Positions 8,930 to 18,571 of a stretch of 33,433 nt of DNA are shown here, piece after piece (positions within the stretch are counted from its first letter, which is position 1; each line of letters starts with the position of its first letter). The DNA is from Chitinophaga pinensis. Lineage in GTDB: Bacteria; Bacteroidota; Bacteroidia; NS11-12g; UBA9320. The stretch is taken from positions 1 through 33,433 of the forward strand of contig CAMDCQ010000003.1 in the NCBI GenBank assembly GCA_945890595.1, written 5' to 3'. The translations under genes and the position numbers were made by a program. The notes below the pieces were generated by a model that made no database searches, was not told the origin of the DNA, and saw only the letters and a program-made list of their open reading frames with translations.

Positions 8930-9492
8930 TTTATTAAGCTTCTTTTAAAATTCTCATTTCGTTGTCTTTCTTCTAATAAGGTTTTCATCATTCTCCTAGC
9001 TCTATTGAGGTGCCATCTACTTACTCCTTCAGATATTTTTAACAGTTTTGCAATTTCTTTATGCGAATACCCATCTATCACAAAAAGATTCAGTACATTT
9101 TTGTTAATGGCAGGTAATCGATGAAGAAGTTCTAGCACGTCACTTTCTTCTAAATTCTGTTCCCCCTCATTCAAAACAAGATTTTCATCTTCATCTAGGT
9201 CCTCCGTGACAACTATTTTGCGTTCATAACTGGCGTTTTTTCGATACTCATCTATGCTGGTATTTATCGCAATATTTCGTATCCATGTGGCCAAGGCAAA
9301 TTGGCTATCATAGTTATTAATACTTTTAAGCACCTTAAAAAATGAGGTATTTATAAGGTGACTAATCTGATTTTGGCTTGCAGAATACCGACTCGCAATA
9401 TTATGTAACAGTGGATAGAATGCCTTATATAATGCATTCTGAGACCTCCTATCTTTGCGAATACAGCCTGCTATAATTTCGTCTATTTGCAA
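8926..9492 (-). CDS. ECF-type RNA polymerase sigma-70 family factor
   Basis: 188 residues with a two-domain sigma-70 layout. The region 2-like half (ALYKAFYPLLHNIASRY, ALATWIRNIAINTSIDEYRK) carries the WIRNIAIN block typical of ECF factors. The region 4 half includes a helix-turn-helix, VIDGYSHKEIAKLLKISEG, followed by WHLNRARRMMKTLL. An acidic linker (EDLDEDENLVLNEGEQ) separates the halves. The start codon is TTG at 9492, since the frame is closed by TAA a few codons upstream. The stop overlaps the start of the next gene (ATGA), the putative anti-sigma. The gene lies 46 nt downstream of the T9SS PKD protein on the same strand. Confidence 0.92.
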   Translation of the reverse strand: MQIDEIIAGCIRKDRRSQNALYKAFYPLLHNIASRYSASQNQISHLINTSFFKVLKSINNYDSQFALATWIRNIAINTSIDEYRKNASYERKIVVTEDLDEDENLVLNEGEQNLEESDVLELLHRLPAINKNVLNLFVIDGYSHKEIAKLLKISEGVSRWHLNRARRMMKTLLEERQRNENFKRSLIK

Positions 9493-9538
9493 AACAAATT
9501 AGAAGACACATGATGTGCCTGCCTACTTAAATTTTTGA

Positions 9539-11491
9539 TTATTTGGATAAAAACAACTTTTTGGTTGTCATTTTGTCTCCCATTGATATCTGCACAAAAT
9601 AGATTCCATGTTTAAATCCGTTCATGTCAAGTTGGATGTGCGAATTAGAAGTGCTTATCCCGTCTTTACTCCCAAGCACCTCTTGACCATACGCATTTAA
9701 TACTTTAATCTCTATCGGTGCATTGATTATATTCGTTAAAGCAACCGTTACGATACCATTGGTAGGGTTAGGATACAGCACCACGTTAGTAGTTTTTTCA
9801 ATGCTCGAAACTCCTAACTCTTCCTGTGACAGGATATTAACTGTAAACCCGTCTTTTTTAAGAACTTCACCCTTAGAATTCATGCCAATAGAATCACAAA
9901 ACTGACTGTAACAAGAATTATCAAGATCAATAATTGTTAAGCAAAGTTCGTACTTTCCAAAGGCCGCATACTCGTGAGTTGGCTTTGCAGATGAACTTAT
10001 ATTTCCATCTCCAAAATCCCATATATACTGTGTTGAAGGAGTAGTGTTGGTACTATTATCTACCACATACATCGTATATGCTATATTTGTGTCTACTGCT
10101 ATATAATAGGATGCATTACAGTTAAACAGCGCCGGAATAGATACTGTTTTACACAGTGAATCACAAACTCGACCATAGGCATCTAAGACATATAAACAAA
10201 CAGTAAAGTCCCCGCTATACGTGTACTCATGATCCAACGAATTGCCATTGGTTGTATCTTTTGCCCCGTCCCCAAAACTCCATATACGAACAATTGTTGA
10301 GTCTGCATTGGTAGAATCTGTTAGGTAGATTTGCGCATACTCTCGTGTAAGCGAGAAATTAGGAGTTGGGCATGGCTCGTTATAAGGACATCCTGTAGAA
10401 GGCGAACTAAGTAAGTTAGCATAATCTACCCGTCCATAAATATTAAAATTATCCTGGTAGTCAGAAATGCTTGCATTTATTGCTAAGGTATCTGTCGTAC
10501 CCCAATAGTTGGAGGTCAGATCGATCCTTGTACTGCTTGTAGGGTTAGGATTTGAACCCGCAATGCGTACTTTTTTAGGCGTATTATCGAAATTATTATA
10601 ATGAATATTTAATATCGGATCGATGTAATTAGCGGTATATCGCTCAAGGCACAGTGCTGCAGAATAGGATCGCGTAGCGTCATAACCAACAGAGTCTAAA
10701 TTATTGTTTTTGAAATTAAACGTGTTTTGGATTTGACCATAGAAGCCCACCAAAATACCATATTTGATATCAATAAAATCATTACATAAGAGGTCTAAAT
10801 CCCCACGTTGTCCAAATCTGATTTCGTCTAAGTATTTAAAAGTGTTTCCTTTAGCATAGAATATACCTGTAATTTGCAAACCCCGGGCGTAGCTAACAGA
10901 GCTATTCAGCATGACCGTTTTTAAAGAATCTCCTGAAAGATATATTGCAGTTCCTTGGTGATATGACGTGCCTTTTACACCTTCTATTTCACAATTTAAA
11001 ATAGTTAGATTAGACTTATCGTAACCAATGTTGTAGGCATATATGCTATAGTATCCATTATAAACTCTCGAATTTTCTATTCTAAAATTGGTGCTTTGTA
11101 TGTCAAATATTTTGTTGGCTACACCGGTACCTTCTACATCAGCATATCGTATAATTGCTTCTCCACCTTTAGCTGCGTAGCGAATGCCACTTTTTTGTTT
11201 ATAGTTAATGATCAACCCTGAGACATGCACAATAGAATCTGCCTTGCCGAGGATGTTGAATGCTCCGTCAATATACAATGTGGTATAACCTCCTGCTCCG
11301 ATAATTTCTGCACCGGGCATAACTGTGACGGTAACTCCTGTATCAATATAAGTGTTTTGTGGCAGAGAATAAGGGCTTCCCGCTGCAGTCCATACTTGAT
11401 TGCTTAAGATAAGTGGTGAAACTGTAGTTTGTGAAAACGAATAACTAAGTGAAAAAAAAGAAAATAAAAAGGTAAGTAATCTATAATTCAT
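9539..11491 (-). CDS. Secreted right-handed beta-helix / PKD-domain protein with T9SS sorting domain
   Basis: 650 residues. A Sec signal (MNYRLLTFLFSFFSLSYSFSQ) is followed by a long Asn/Tyr/Ile-rich parallel beta-helix-like region (about residues 25-365), with repeats such as NFRIENSRVYNGYYSIYA and LLCNDFIDIKYGILVG. Two PKD domains follow, each with the W-x-FGDG signature and an HEY strand (WSFGDG near 405, WDFGDG near 492). The C-terminus is a type A T9SS sorting domain (LYPNPTNGIVTVAL to KKLFLSK). It is therefore predicted to be a large cell-surface or released protein. No catalytic motif is evident, so adhesion or glycan binding is a guess. It is the first gene of a probable three-gene unit with the sigma factor and its partner. 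Confidence 0.85.
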   Translation of the reverse strand: MNYRLLTFLFSFFSLSYSFSQTTVSPLILSNQVWTAAGSPYSLPQNTYIDTGVTVTVMPGAEIIGAGGYTTLYIDGAFNILGKADSIVHVSGLIINYKQKSGIRYAAKGGEAIIRYADVEGTGVANKIFDIQSTNFRIENSRVYNGYYSIYAYNIGYDKSNLTILNCEIEGVKGTSYHQGTAIYLSGDSLKTVMLNSSVSYARGLQITGIFYAKGNTFKYLDEIRFGQRGDLDLLCNDFIDIKYGILVGFYGQIQNTFNFKNNNLDSVGYDATRSYSAALCLERYTANYIDPILNIHYNNFDNTPKKVRIAGSNPNPTSSTRIDLTSNYWGTTDTLAINASISDYQDNFNIYGRVDYANLLSSPSTGCPYNEPCPTPNFSLTREYAQIYLTDSTNADSTIVRIWSFGDGAKDTTNGNSLDHEYTYSGDFTVCLYVLDAYGRVCDSLCKTVSIPALFNCNASYYIAVDTNIAYTMYVVDNSTNTTPSTQYIWDFGDGNISSSAKPTHEYAAFGKYELCLTIIDLDNSCYSQFCDSIGMNSKGEVLKKDGFTVNILSQEELGVSSIEKTTNVVLYPNPTNGIVTVALTNIINAPIEIKVLNAYGQEVLGSKDGISTSNSHIQLDMNGFKHGIYFVQISMGDKMTTKKLFLSK

Positions 11492-11587
11492 ATTTGATGG
11501 TTGTGTACTCCTATATACGCAAGCTGTACCTGTGATGTTAGGGAATAAATAAAGAAAAAATGAATTGAACGCTTAAACTTCGTAATT

Positions 11588-13870
<2,283 letters not shown>

Positions 13871-13942
13871 GTGTAACACTATTGTATCCCTAAAACGCTA
13901 TTATGGAATCTATCTATGCTTAAGTTACGGCATACTCAAAAA

Positions 13943-13950
13943 TATCTTTG
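13943..13950 (+). promoter_or_regulatory. Candidate -7 promoter box for the riboswitch transcript
   Basis: TATCTTTG matches TAnnTTTG and lies about 50 nt before the riboswitch core, so transcription starting near 13956 would include the whole aptamer. The -33 element is weak (TATG at the right distance). Confidence 0.45.
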
Positions 13951-13993
13951 TACTGTAATAGCTAAAAAACAACTTGTTCATATACATTTGCTC

Positions 13994-14099
13994 CAACAAA
14001 GGGGTGCTTTGCAGACCACAATTTCTGCATTGCTGAGATGATACCCACGATTCGCTTCTGCGAACGAAACCTGATGCAGATAATGCTGCCGTAGGGAAT
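13994..14099 (+). ncRNA. TPP (thiamine pyrophosphate) riboswitch, THI element
   Basis: The conserved THI-box core is present in the correct order: GGGGTGC (14001-14007), GCTGAGATGATACCC (14032-14046), ACCTGATGCAGATAATGC and GCCGTAGGGAA (ending 14098). The P2 pairing GGGGTGC/ATACCC is visible. P3 is TGCAGA/TCTGCA (14010-14015 with 14024-14029). P5 is GCAG/CTGC around ATAATG. An extra small hairpin, TTCGC-TTCT-GCGAA, sits between P2 and P4, as in some family members with a facultative stem. It lies directly upstream of a TonB-dependent receptor, so TPP binding should repress that receptor when thiamine is sufficient. Confidence 0.95.
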
Positions 14100-14126
14100 A
14101 AAAGATAGTAAGGTATCTCTCAACAC

Positions 14127-14154
14127 TCCTGTAATTTTAAAATAAAACACAGGA
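14127..14154 (+). promoter_or_regulatory. Possible riboswitch expression platform: hairpin abutting the start codon
   Basis: TCCTGT (14127-14132) can pair perfectly with ACAGGA (14149-14154), which immediately precedes the ATG at 14155, leaving an A/T-rich 16-nt loop. There is no terminator-like U tract between the aptamer and the gene, so control by masking translation initiation is more likely than termination. Six base pairs is modest, so this is a candidate only. Confidence 0.4.
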
Positions 14155-16641
14155 ATGAAAAAACAATCAAGTATAAGCCGCCAGGTAGCTTCTTTACTCT
14201 CACTATTTGTGATATCTACCACGATATGCTCTGGGCAAAACACCTTCAATGCTCAACTAAAAAATGCAAGTAGCTATGAGCCTATAGCCTCTGCATTTAT
14301 TAGGTTAAGTAACAAGCAAAAAACATTTACCGCCTACTCTACCGAAAATGGCTCCATCTACATAGAAAATATTCCATCGGGAAAGTACCAAGCAGCAATA
14401 ACCCATGTAGGATATAAAACATTCGTTGATTCTTGCGTGGTCTATGTTAATGCACAAAAAAGTCCCGAGAAGATTTTCTTTTTATTGCCCGATATGGCAT
14501 TTTTAGATGCGGCAGTTATTACGACCGTACGTGCAAAAAATACTACCCCATCCACATTTACAAATATCAAAAAGGAAGAAATAGAAATGATGGATCAAAG
14601 TAAAGACTTCCCATTTTTACTTAATATGACGCCAAGTACCGTCATATCTTCAGACGCTGGAAATGGCGTGGGTTATACTGGAATTCGTATACGTGGCATT
14701 GATCCTACGCGCGTAAATATTACGGTGAATGGAATACCTATAAACGATGCCGAAAGCCAAGGAATGTACTGGGTAAATATGCCAGATCTTGCTACCTCCA
14801 CTGAAAGTGTACAGATACAACGAGGAGTGGGCACAAGCACAAATGGAGCCGCCGCTTTTGGCGCAAGTGTAAATATTCGCACAAATGAATTACCCAAAGA
14901 AACATCCACGCAAACAAGCTTTGGAGTGGGGAGTTTCAATACTCAACGGTTTTCTCTGCTCCACAACACAGGTAGATTAAAAAATAATTGGGCGTTTCAA
15001 CTCAGAGGCAGCTTGATACAAAGTGATGGATACATAGACCGTGCAAGTTCAGATTTAAGATCTGCTAACTTGGTAGCTGCTAAATATTGGGATAAATCTG
15101 TTTTCAAAACCAATATCCTCCTTGGTAGTGAGCGCACGTATCAAGCGTGGTGGGGCGTACCTCAGACTGTTTATAAGGGAGATATAGCAGGCGAAAACAG
15201 GTACATCAATCAACTGGCTATAGGTGGGGATGATCTTCAAAACTTACAAGAAAGTAATAGCAAAACCTATAATTACTACACCTATGAAAATGAGGTAGAT
15301 CGCTATACACAAAATCACTATCAGTTTTTCTTTGACCACGAATTCAGTAGCTTTTTAAAGCTAAATACAGCGGCGTATATAACGACAGGTAAAGGATACT
15401 TTGAGCAATTTAAAGCCCAAGAAACACTTGCTGATTACGGTATTGGAAGCCTACAACCAACCGGCGACACTTCCTTCGTAGGTGATGTGATACGCAGAAG
15501 ATGGTTAGATAATACGCTAGTAGGAACCATTGCTAATGTGACCTATAATCGAAATAAATTTGAAACGATAATTGGCGGCGGGTTGAGCAGCTACAATGGA
15601 CGTCATTTTGGAGAAGCTATCGCTACCCAATTTACGGATTATGAAGCCATCAATGCTATATATTATGACAACAACGCGACCAAAATAGATGGGAATTTCT
15701 ACGTTCGTCAGTCTTATAACTACAATAACTTAATTCCTTATATCGACTTACAATACCGCACGGTAAATTATCAATTTGAGGGTTTAGACGACAGTCTTAA
15801 CCTTGCTCCGCAAGAAGTAAATTTTTTGTTCTTTAATCCTAAAATAGGTATTACCTACCTCCTTAAAAACAACACCTTTTACGGCGTATTTGCCGTAGGT
15901 AACAGAGAGCCGGTTCGCGATGATTTTAGAGACAATAAAACCAGTACTAGGCCCTTGCCTGAAACTATGGAAAATATAGAAGTAGGATATAGATATGCGA
16001 ACAAAAGAAAGCAGCTGAATGTAAATTTTTATAGCATGCAGTACACTAATCAATTGGTGCTAACAGGAGCAGTAAATAATGTGGGGCAAGCTATTCGTAC
16101 CAACGTAAAAAACAGCTATCGTAGTGGAATAGAATTTGATTTTCAATACCCTATTACTAAAAAATTACAAGGCGGAGGAAATATGACACTATCAGAAAAT
16201 AAAATTCAGGACTTTACGCAGTACACAGATGACTGGGATAACTGGCCCACACAGATTAGTGAGCAATTTGTAAATACCGATATAGCCTTCTCTCCGAACA
16301 CCATCGCTGCAGCTCTTTTGAGCTATAAAGCAAACGCCTTTTTTACGTTAAATGCTAGTGGCAAGTATGTCGGCAAACAATATTTGGACAATACTCAAAA
16401 TGATATGCGAAGCTTGGATGCTTTCACCAATGTAGATTGTAGTATTAACTACGCCCATGCCGAATTAAAAAGCGCTAAAACCATTAATGTCGGACTGCAC
16501 TTAAACAATGTCCTTAACCAATTTTATGCCCCTAATGGATATACCTTTAGTGGGTATTTAGGTGGTGACAGACAGGATTTTAATTATGTATACCCTATGG
16601 CTGGGTTTAATTGGATGATGAAGGTGAATGTCCTCTTTTAA
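14155..16641 (+). CDS. TonB-dependent outer-membrane receptor, probable thiamine transporter
   Basis: 828 residues. A signal peptide with a long basic n-region (MKKQSSISRQVASLLSLFVI) leads into a CarboxypepD_reg-like N-terminal domain (about residues 30-115, with SAFIRLSNKQKTF and VGYKTFVDSC). The plug domain follows (about 130-245: IRIRGIDPTRVNITVNGIPINDAESQ cut across GYTGIRIRGID, then VQIQRGVGTSTNGAAAFG). The remainder is a 22-strand-type barrel ending in WMMKVNVLF. The TPP riboswitch in its leader points to uptake of thiamine or its phosphates, as described for TPP-regulated TonB receptors in Bacteroidota. No inner-membrane PnuT-like permease or thi biosynthesis gene is adjacent, so substrate assignment rests on the riboswitch alone. 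Confidence 0.9.
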   Translation: MKKQSSISRQVASLLSLFVISTTICSGQNTFNAQLKNASSYEPIASAFIRLSNKQKTFTAYSTENGSIYIENIPSGKYQAAITHVGYKTFVDSCVVYVNAQKSPEKIFFLLPDMAFLDAAVITTVRAKNTTPSTFTNIKKEEIEMMDQSKDFPFLLNMTPSTVISSDAGNGVGYTGIRIRGIDPTRVNITVNGIPINDAESQGMYWVNMPDLATSTESVQIQRGVGTSTNGAAAFGASVNIRTNELPKETSTQTSFGVGSFNTQRFSLLHNTGRLKNNWAFQLRGSLIQSDGYIDRASSDLRSANLVAAKYWDKSVFKTNILLGSERTYQAWWGVPQTVYKGDIAGENRYINQLAIGGDDLQNLQESNSKTYNYYTYENEVDRYTQNHYQFFFDHEFSSFLKLNTAAYITTGKGYFEQFKAQETLADYGIGSLQPTGDTSFVGDVIRRRWLDNTLVGTIANVTYNRNKFETIIGGGLSSYNGRHFGEAIATQFTDYEAINAIYYDNNATKIDGNFYVRQSYNYNNLIPYIDLQYRTVNYQFEGLDDSLNLAPQEVNFLFFNPKIGITYLLKNNTFYGVFAVGNREPVRDDFRDNKTSTRPLPETMENIEVGYRYANKRKQLNVNFYSMQYTNQLVLTGAVNNVGQAIRTNVKNSYRSGIEFDFQYPITKKLQGGGNMTLSENKIQDFTQYTDDWDNWPTQISEQFVNTDIAFSPNTIAAALLSYKANAFFTLNASGKYVGKQYLDNTQNDMRSLDAFTNVDCSINYAHAELKSAKTINVGLHLNNVLNQFYAPNGYTFSGYLGGDRQDFNYVYPMAGFNWMMKVNVLF

Positions 16642-16677
16642 GCACTGGTAATAGGTCATGGATTTTATGGTAATTTT

Positions 16678-17349
16678 CTACTTTAGTATAGATTCCCCAT
16701 TTAAGTCTGTTGTTAATATGTCACTCATATAGTCGAAGAACGGTCTTATCGCCACAAAAGTCTTCATGACTTCTTCTGTAAACGACGGATCAAGCACTTC
16801 TATGTCTGTAAAACTTCTAAACGCATAGAATTGCTTCATTTGAATCCATTTAATATGAGGATGCTCTTTGTCAAAGTCCCGCGGCGCAGTTGCTACTCTA
16901 TCTCCTCTTAGCTCGTCAAAATACAGTTTAAATGTTTTATCCGAAGTGATTTGAGTAATGATAGATTGATCCATTTCAAATTCCTTTCGTATTCTGAATA
17001 AATCCTCTTTCGAGGGATCATAGAATCCGCCTCCAACAACGGTTTGATTCCCTGGTTGAATACTCATGTAATAACTACCTCTCCGTGAATCCCCTAAACG
17101 CGTGTAATAGCCACTGAAGTTGGTTTTATAAGGCGATTTGTTGCTGCTAAATCGTACATCACGATTAATTCTAAAAATCTTTGAATTCTCAATTTTATCC
17201 ACCACATCTAACTGACTATGGACTTCTTTTATCAATGCTAAAACCTGACTTCTTGAGAGATCGTAGTTTTTTTTGTGCAGGGTAAACCATTCGCGCGTGT
17301 TATTGGCGGCAAGGTCATTTAAAAATGAAAATGTAGTCTGAGATAACAT
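16678..17349 (-). CDS. DUF2461 domain-containing protein
   Basis: 223-residue cytoplasmic protein with no signal or membrane helix. Family motifs run through it: FSFLNDLAANNTREWFTLHK at the N-terminus, then FRINRDVRFSSNKSPYKTNF, YYMSIQPGNQTVVGGGFYDP and a C-terminal KQFYAFRSF. This is the DUF2461 (TIGR02453) pattern. The biochemical role is unknown; the length is typical. The 3' end converges with the TonB receptor gene (36 nt gap). A strong minus-strand terminator separates it from the small lipoprotein gene upstream, so it must have its own promoter in 17350-17403, where I see only weak -7-like matches. Confidence 0.88.
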   Translation of the reverse strand: MLSQTTFSFLNDLAANNTREWFTLHKKNYDLSRSQVLALIKEVHSQLDVVDKIENSKIFRINRDVRFSSNKSPYKTNFSGYYTRLGDSRRGSYYMSIQPGNQTVVGGGFYDPSKEDLFRIRKEFEMDQSIITQITSDKTFKLYFDELRGDRVATAPRDFDKEHPHIKWIQMKQFYAFRSFTDIEVLDPSFTEEVMKTFVAIRPFFDYMSDILTTDLNGESILK

Positions 17350-17403
17350 AAATGATTCGTAATATGGGTTATAAATTTAATTTAGCCTAGTTCATTAAAG
17401 CAC

Positions 17404-17437
17404 AAAAAAAACGCCCCCAATAATTTGAGGACGTTTT
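17404..17437 (-). terminator. Rho-independent terminator of the small lipoprotein gene
   Basis: On the minus strand, AAAACGTCCTC pairs with GGGGGCGTTTT around an 8-nt A/T-rich loop and is followed by a run of T. Two positions pair as G-U only in minus-strand RNA and would be C-A mismatches on the plus strand, which fixes the direction. Confidence 0.75.
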
Positions 17438-17456
17438 AATTTTTTTTAGGACAGAA

Positions 17457-17681
17457 CTATTCAGCTACTGTAGCAGATGTATCCGCAGTTGCTGTAGTGT
17501 CAGCTGCCATAGCCGCTGCTTCAGCTGCTGCCATAGAATCTGCAGTTGCTGCTGCTGCAAGAGAATCTGCAGTTGCTGCCGCTGCTGCTTCTGCAGCACC
17601 ATTGTCAGATTGAGAACAAGAAGTAAGTGTGATAGCTGCAACAGCTACAACTAAAACTAATGCATTTCTAAGTTGTTTCAT
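17457..17681 (-). CDS. Small alanine-rich lipoprotein
   Basis: 74 residues. The signal MKQLRNALVLVVAVAAITLTSC ends in a lipobox Cys at residue 22. The mature part is almost only Ala, Asp, Thr, Ser, Met and Glu, with repeats of the form AATADSLAAAATADSM. The DNA shows an 18-nt direct repeat (AGAATCTGCAGTTGCTGC at 17535 and 17562) with a 27-nt period, equal to nine residues. It is small, highly biased and acidic, with no recognisable enzyme domain. It probably forms a flexible or helical peptide on the membrane surface; the function is unknown. A dedicated terminator follows, and the start has a Bacteroidota-style A-rich upstream region rather than a Shine-Dalgarno, so this looks like a real, separately expressed gene. 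Confidence 0.75.
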   Translation of the reverse strand: MKQLRNALVLVVAVAAITLTSCSQSDNGAAEAAAAATADSLAAAATADSMAAAEAAAMAADTTATADTSATVAE

Positions 17682-18040
17682 TTTGGTTTGTATTTAAATG
17701 TAATAATAGTGCAAATATGTATTTTTGGTTAATATGTTGTTCCTCATACTTTTAAGTTTTAAACAAAATGTGTCTGTTTTGGCATAAAAAAATCATAACT
17801 TGTTGATTTTCAGATGTATTATTTTTTTGTTAATTCTTAAAAACAGGCTCAAAATGGACATTAACAACCCTATTTCTTGCGTAATCCTAGTATGAAGTTC
17901 GTTGTTGTAAGCGTTTTTCTTCTTGAAACATTAAAAAACATCCTAAAAACCTCAACAAAAAATAGTCCTAAAGACGCATCAGTAGACCATTATTTCTGAA
18001 GCTATTTGAAAAAACAGATTTTCATTTACACTATTTAACA

Positions 18041-18048
18041 TAGATTTG
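18041..18048 (+). promoter_or_regulatory. Candidate -7 promoter box for tRNA-Pro
   Basis: TAGATTTG matches TAnnTTTG and lies 45 nt before the tRNA. No good TTTG is seen at the -33 distance. Confidence 0.4.
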
Positions 18049-18056
18049 CATCCATC

Positions 18057-18083
18057 AAAAGGCGTTCTATTAGAATGTCTTTT
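18057..18083 (+). promoter_or_regulatory. Leader hairpin upstream of tRNA-Pro
   Basis: AAAAGGCGTTCT pairs with AGAATGTCTTTT around a 3-nt loop, 12 bp including two G-U pairs that work only in plus-strand RNA. It lies between the candidate promoter and the tRNA 5' end. It could be a processing or 5'-end element; there is no U tract suggesting termination. Confidence 0.4.
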
Positions 18084-18093
18084 AAATACAATT

Positions 18094-18168
18094 CGGGATG
18101 TAGCTTAGTCCGGCTAAAGTGCACGTCTGGGGGGCGTGAGACCGTGGGTTCGAATCCCGCCATCCCGA
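18094..18168 (+). tRNA. tRNA-Pro (anticodon GGG)
   Basis: Cloverleaf of 75 nt. The acceptor stem is CGGGATG/CATCCCG. A D arm follows. The anticodon stem CACGT/GCGTG flanks the loop CTGGGGG, placing GGG at 18129-18131 (Pro codons CCC/CCU). The T arm is GTGGG-TTCGAAT-CCCGC with discriminator A. The genomic sequence continues CAAAA, so CCA is not encoded and must be added enzymatically. Confidence 0.95.
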
Positions 18169-18226
18169 CAAAAATTTAGAACAACGGGCGTTTCGTCTAA
18201 AAATCTAAGAAGCAGAGTTAAAATCA

Positions 18227-18517
18227 ATGGCAAGTTTTAAGGAAATAATAAGTGGAGATGTGCCCGTTTTGGTAGATTTTAGTGCAGAATGGTGCGGCCC
18301 GTGTAAAATGATGGTCCCAATTCTAGAACAAGTGAAAAAAGAACTTGGTGAAAAAGTTAAAATCGTTAAAATCGACGTAGATAAAAATCAATCTTTGGCC
18401 AGCACATATCACGTACAAGGAGTTCCTACTTTAATAGTTTTCAAACAAGGAAAACAAGTTTGGCGCGAAAGCGGCGTGCGACAAGCGAGCGAACTAGTTA
18501 CTATTTTAAAAAGTTAG
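18227..18517 (+). CDS. Thioredoxin family protein
   Basis: 96 residues, a minimal thioredoxin fold with no signal peptide, so cytoplasmic. The redox motif WCGPC is at residues 22-26 (Cys23, Cys26) within [14 protein letters not shown]. The cis-proline is in QGVPTLIVF. The usual terminal helix is short, which explains the length being below the roughly 105 residues of E. coli TrxA. It should act as a disulfide reductant and is a plausible electron donor for the Cys-type GPx at the left of the window. It starts 58 nt after tRNA-Pro with no evident promoter between, so it may be read from the tRNA transcript. It converges with menB. Confidence 0.93.
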   Translation: MASFKEIISGDVPVLVDFSAEWCGPCKMMVPILEQVKKELGEKVKIVKIDVDKNQSLASTYHVQGVPTLIVFKQGKQVWRESGVRQASELVTILKS

Positions 18518-18571
18518 ATTAGAGACCCGTGGTAATTCATGGCCTACTCTAAAGATCTAAGCATCTTACCC

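Larger units (their letters stand above)
17682..18093. other. 412-nt A/T-rich intergenic region upstream of tRNA-Pro
   Basis: No convincing ORF. The left end must contain the promoter of the small lipoprotein (minus strand), though no exact TAnnTTTG was found there. The right end holds a TAGATTTG box and a 12-bp hairpin ahead of the tRNA on the plus strand. The middle shows only A/T-rich sequence. Confidence 0.6.

Noticed and set aside
13962-14249. Minus-strand ORF of 95 aa across the icd-TonB intergenic region
   Set aside because: It is antisense to the TPP riboswitch and the signal-peptide codons of the TonB receptor and has no family-like sequence.
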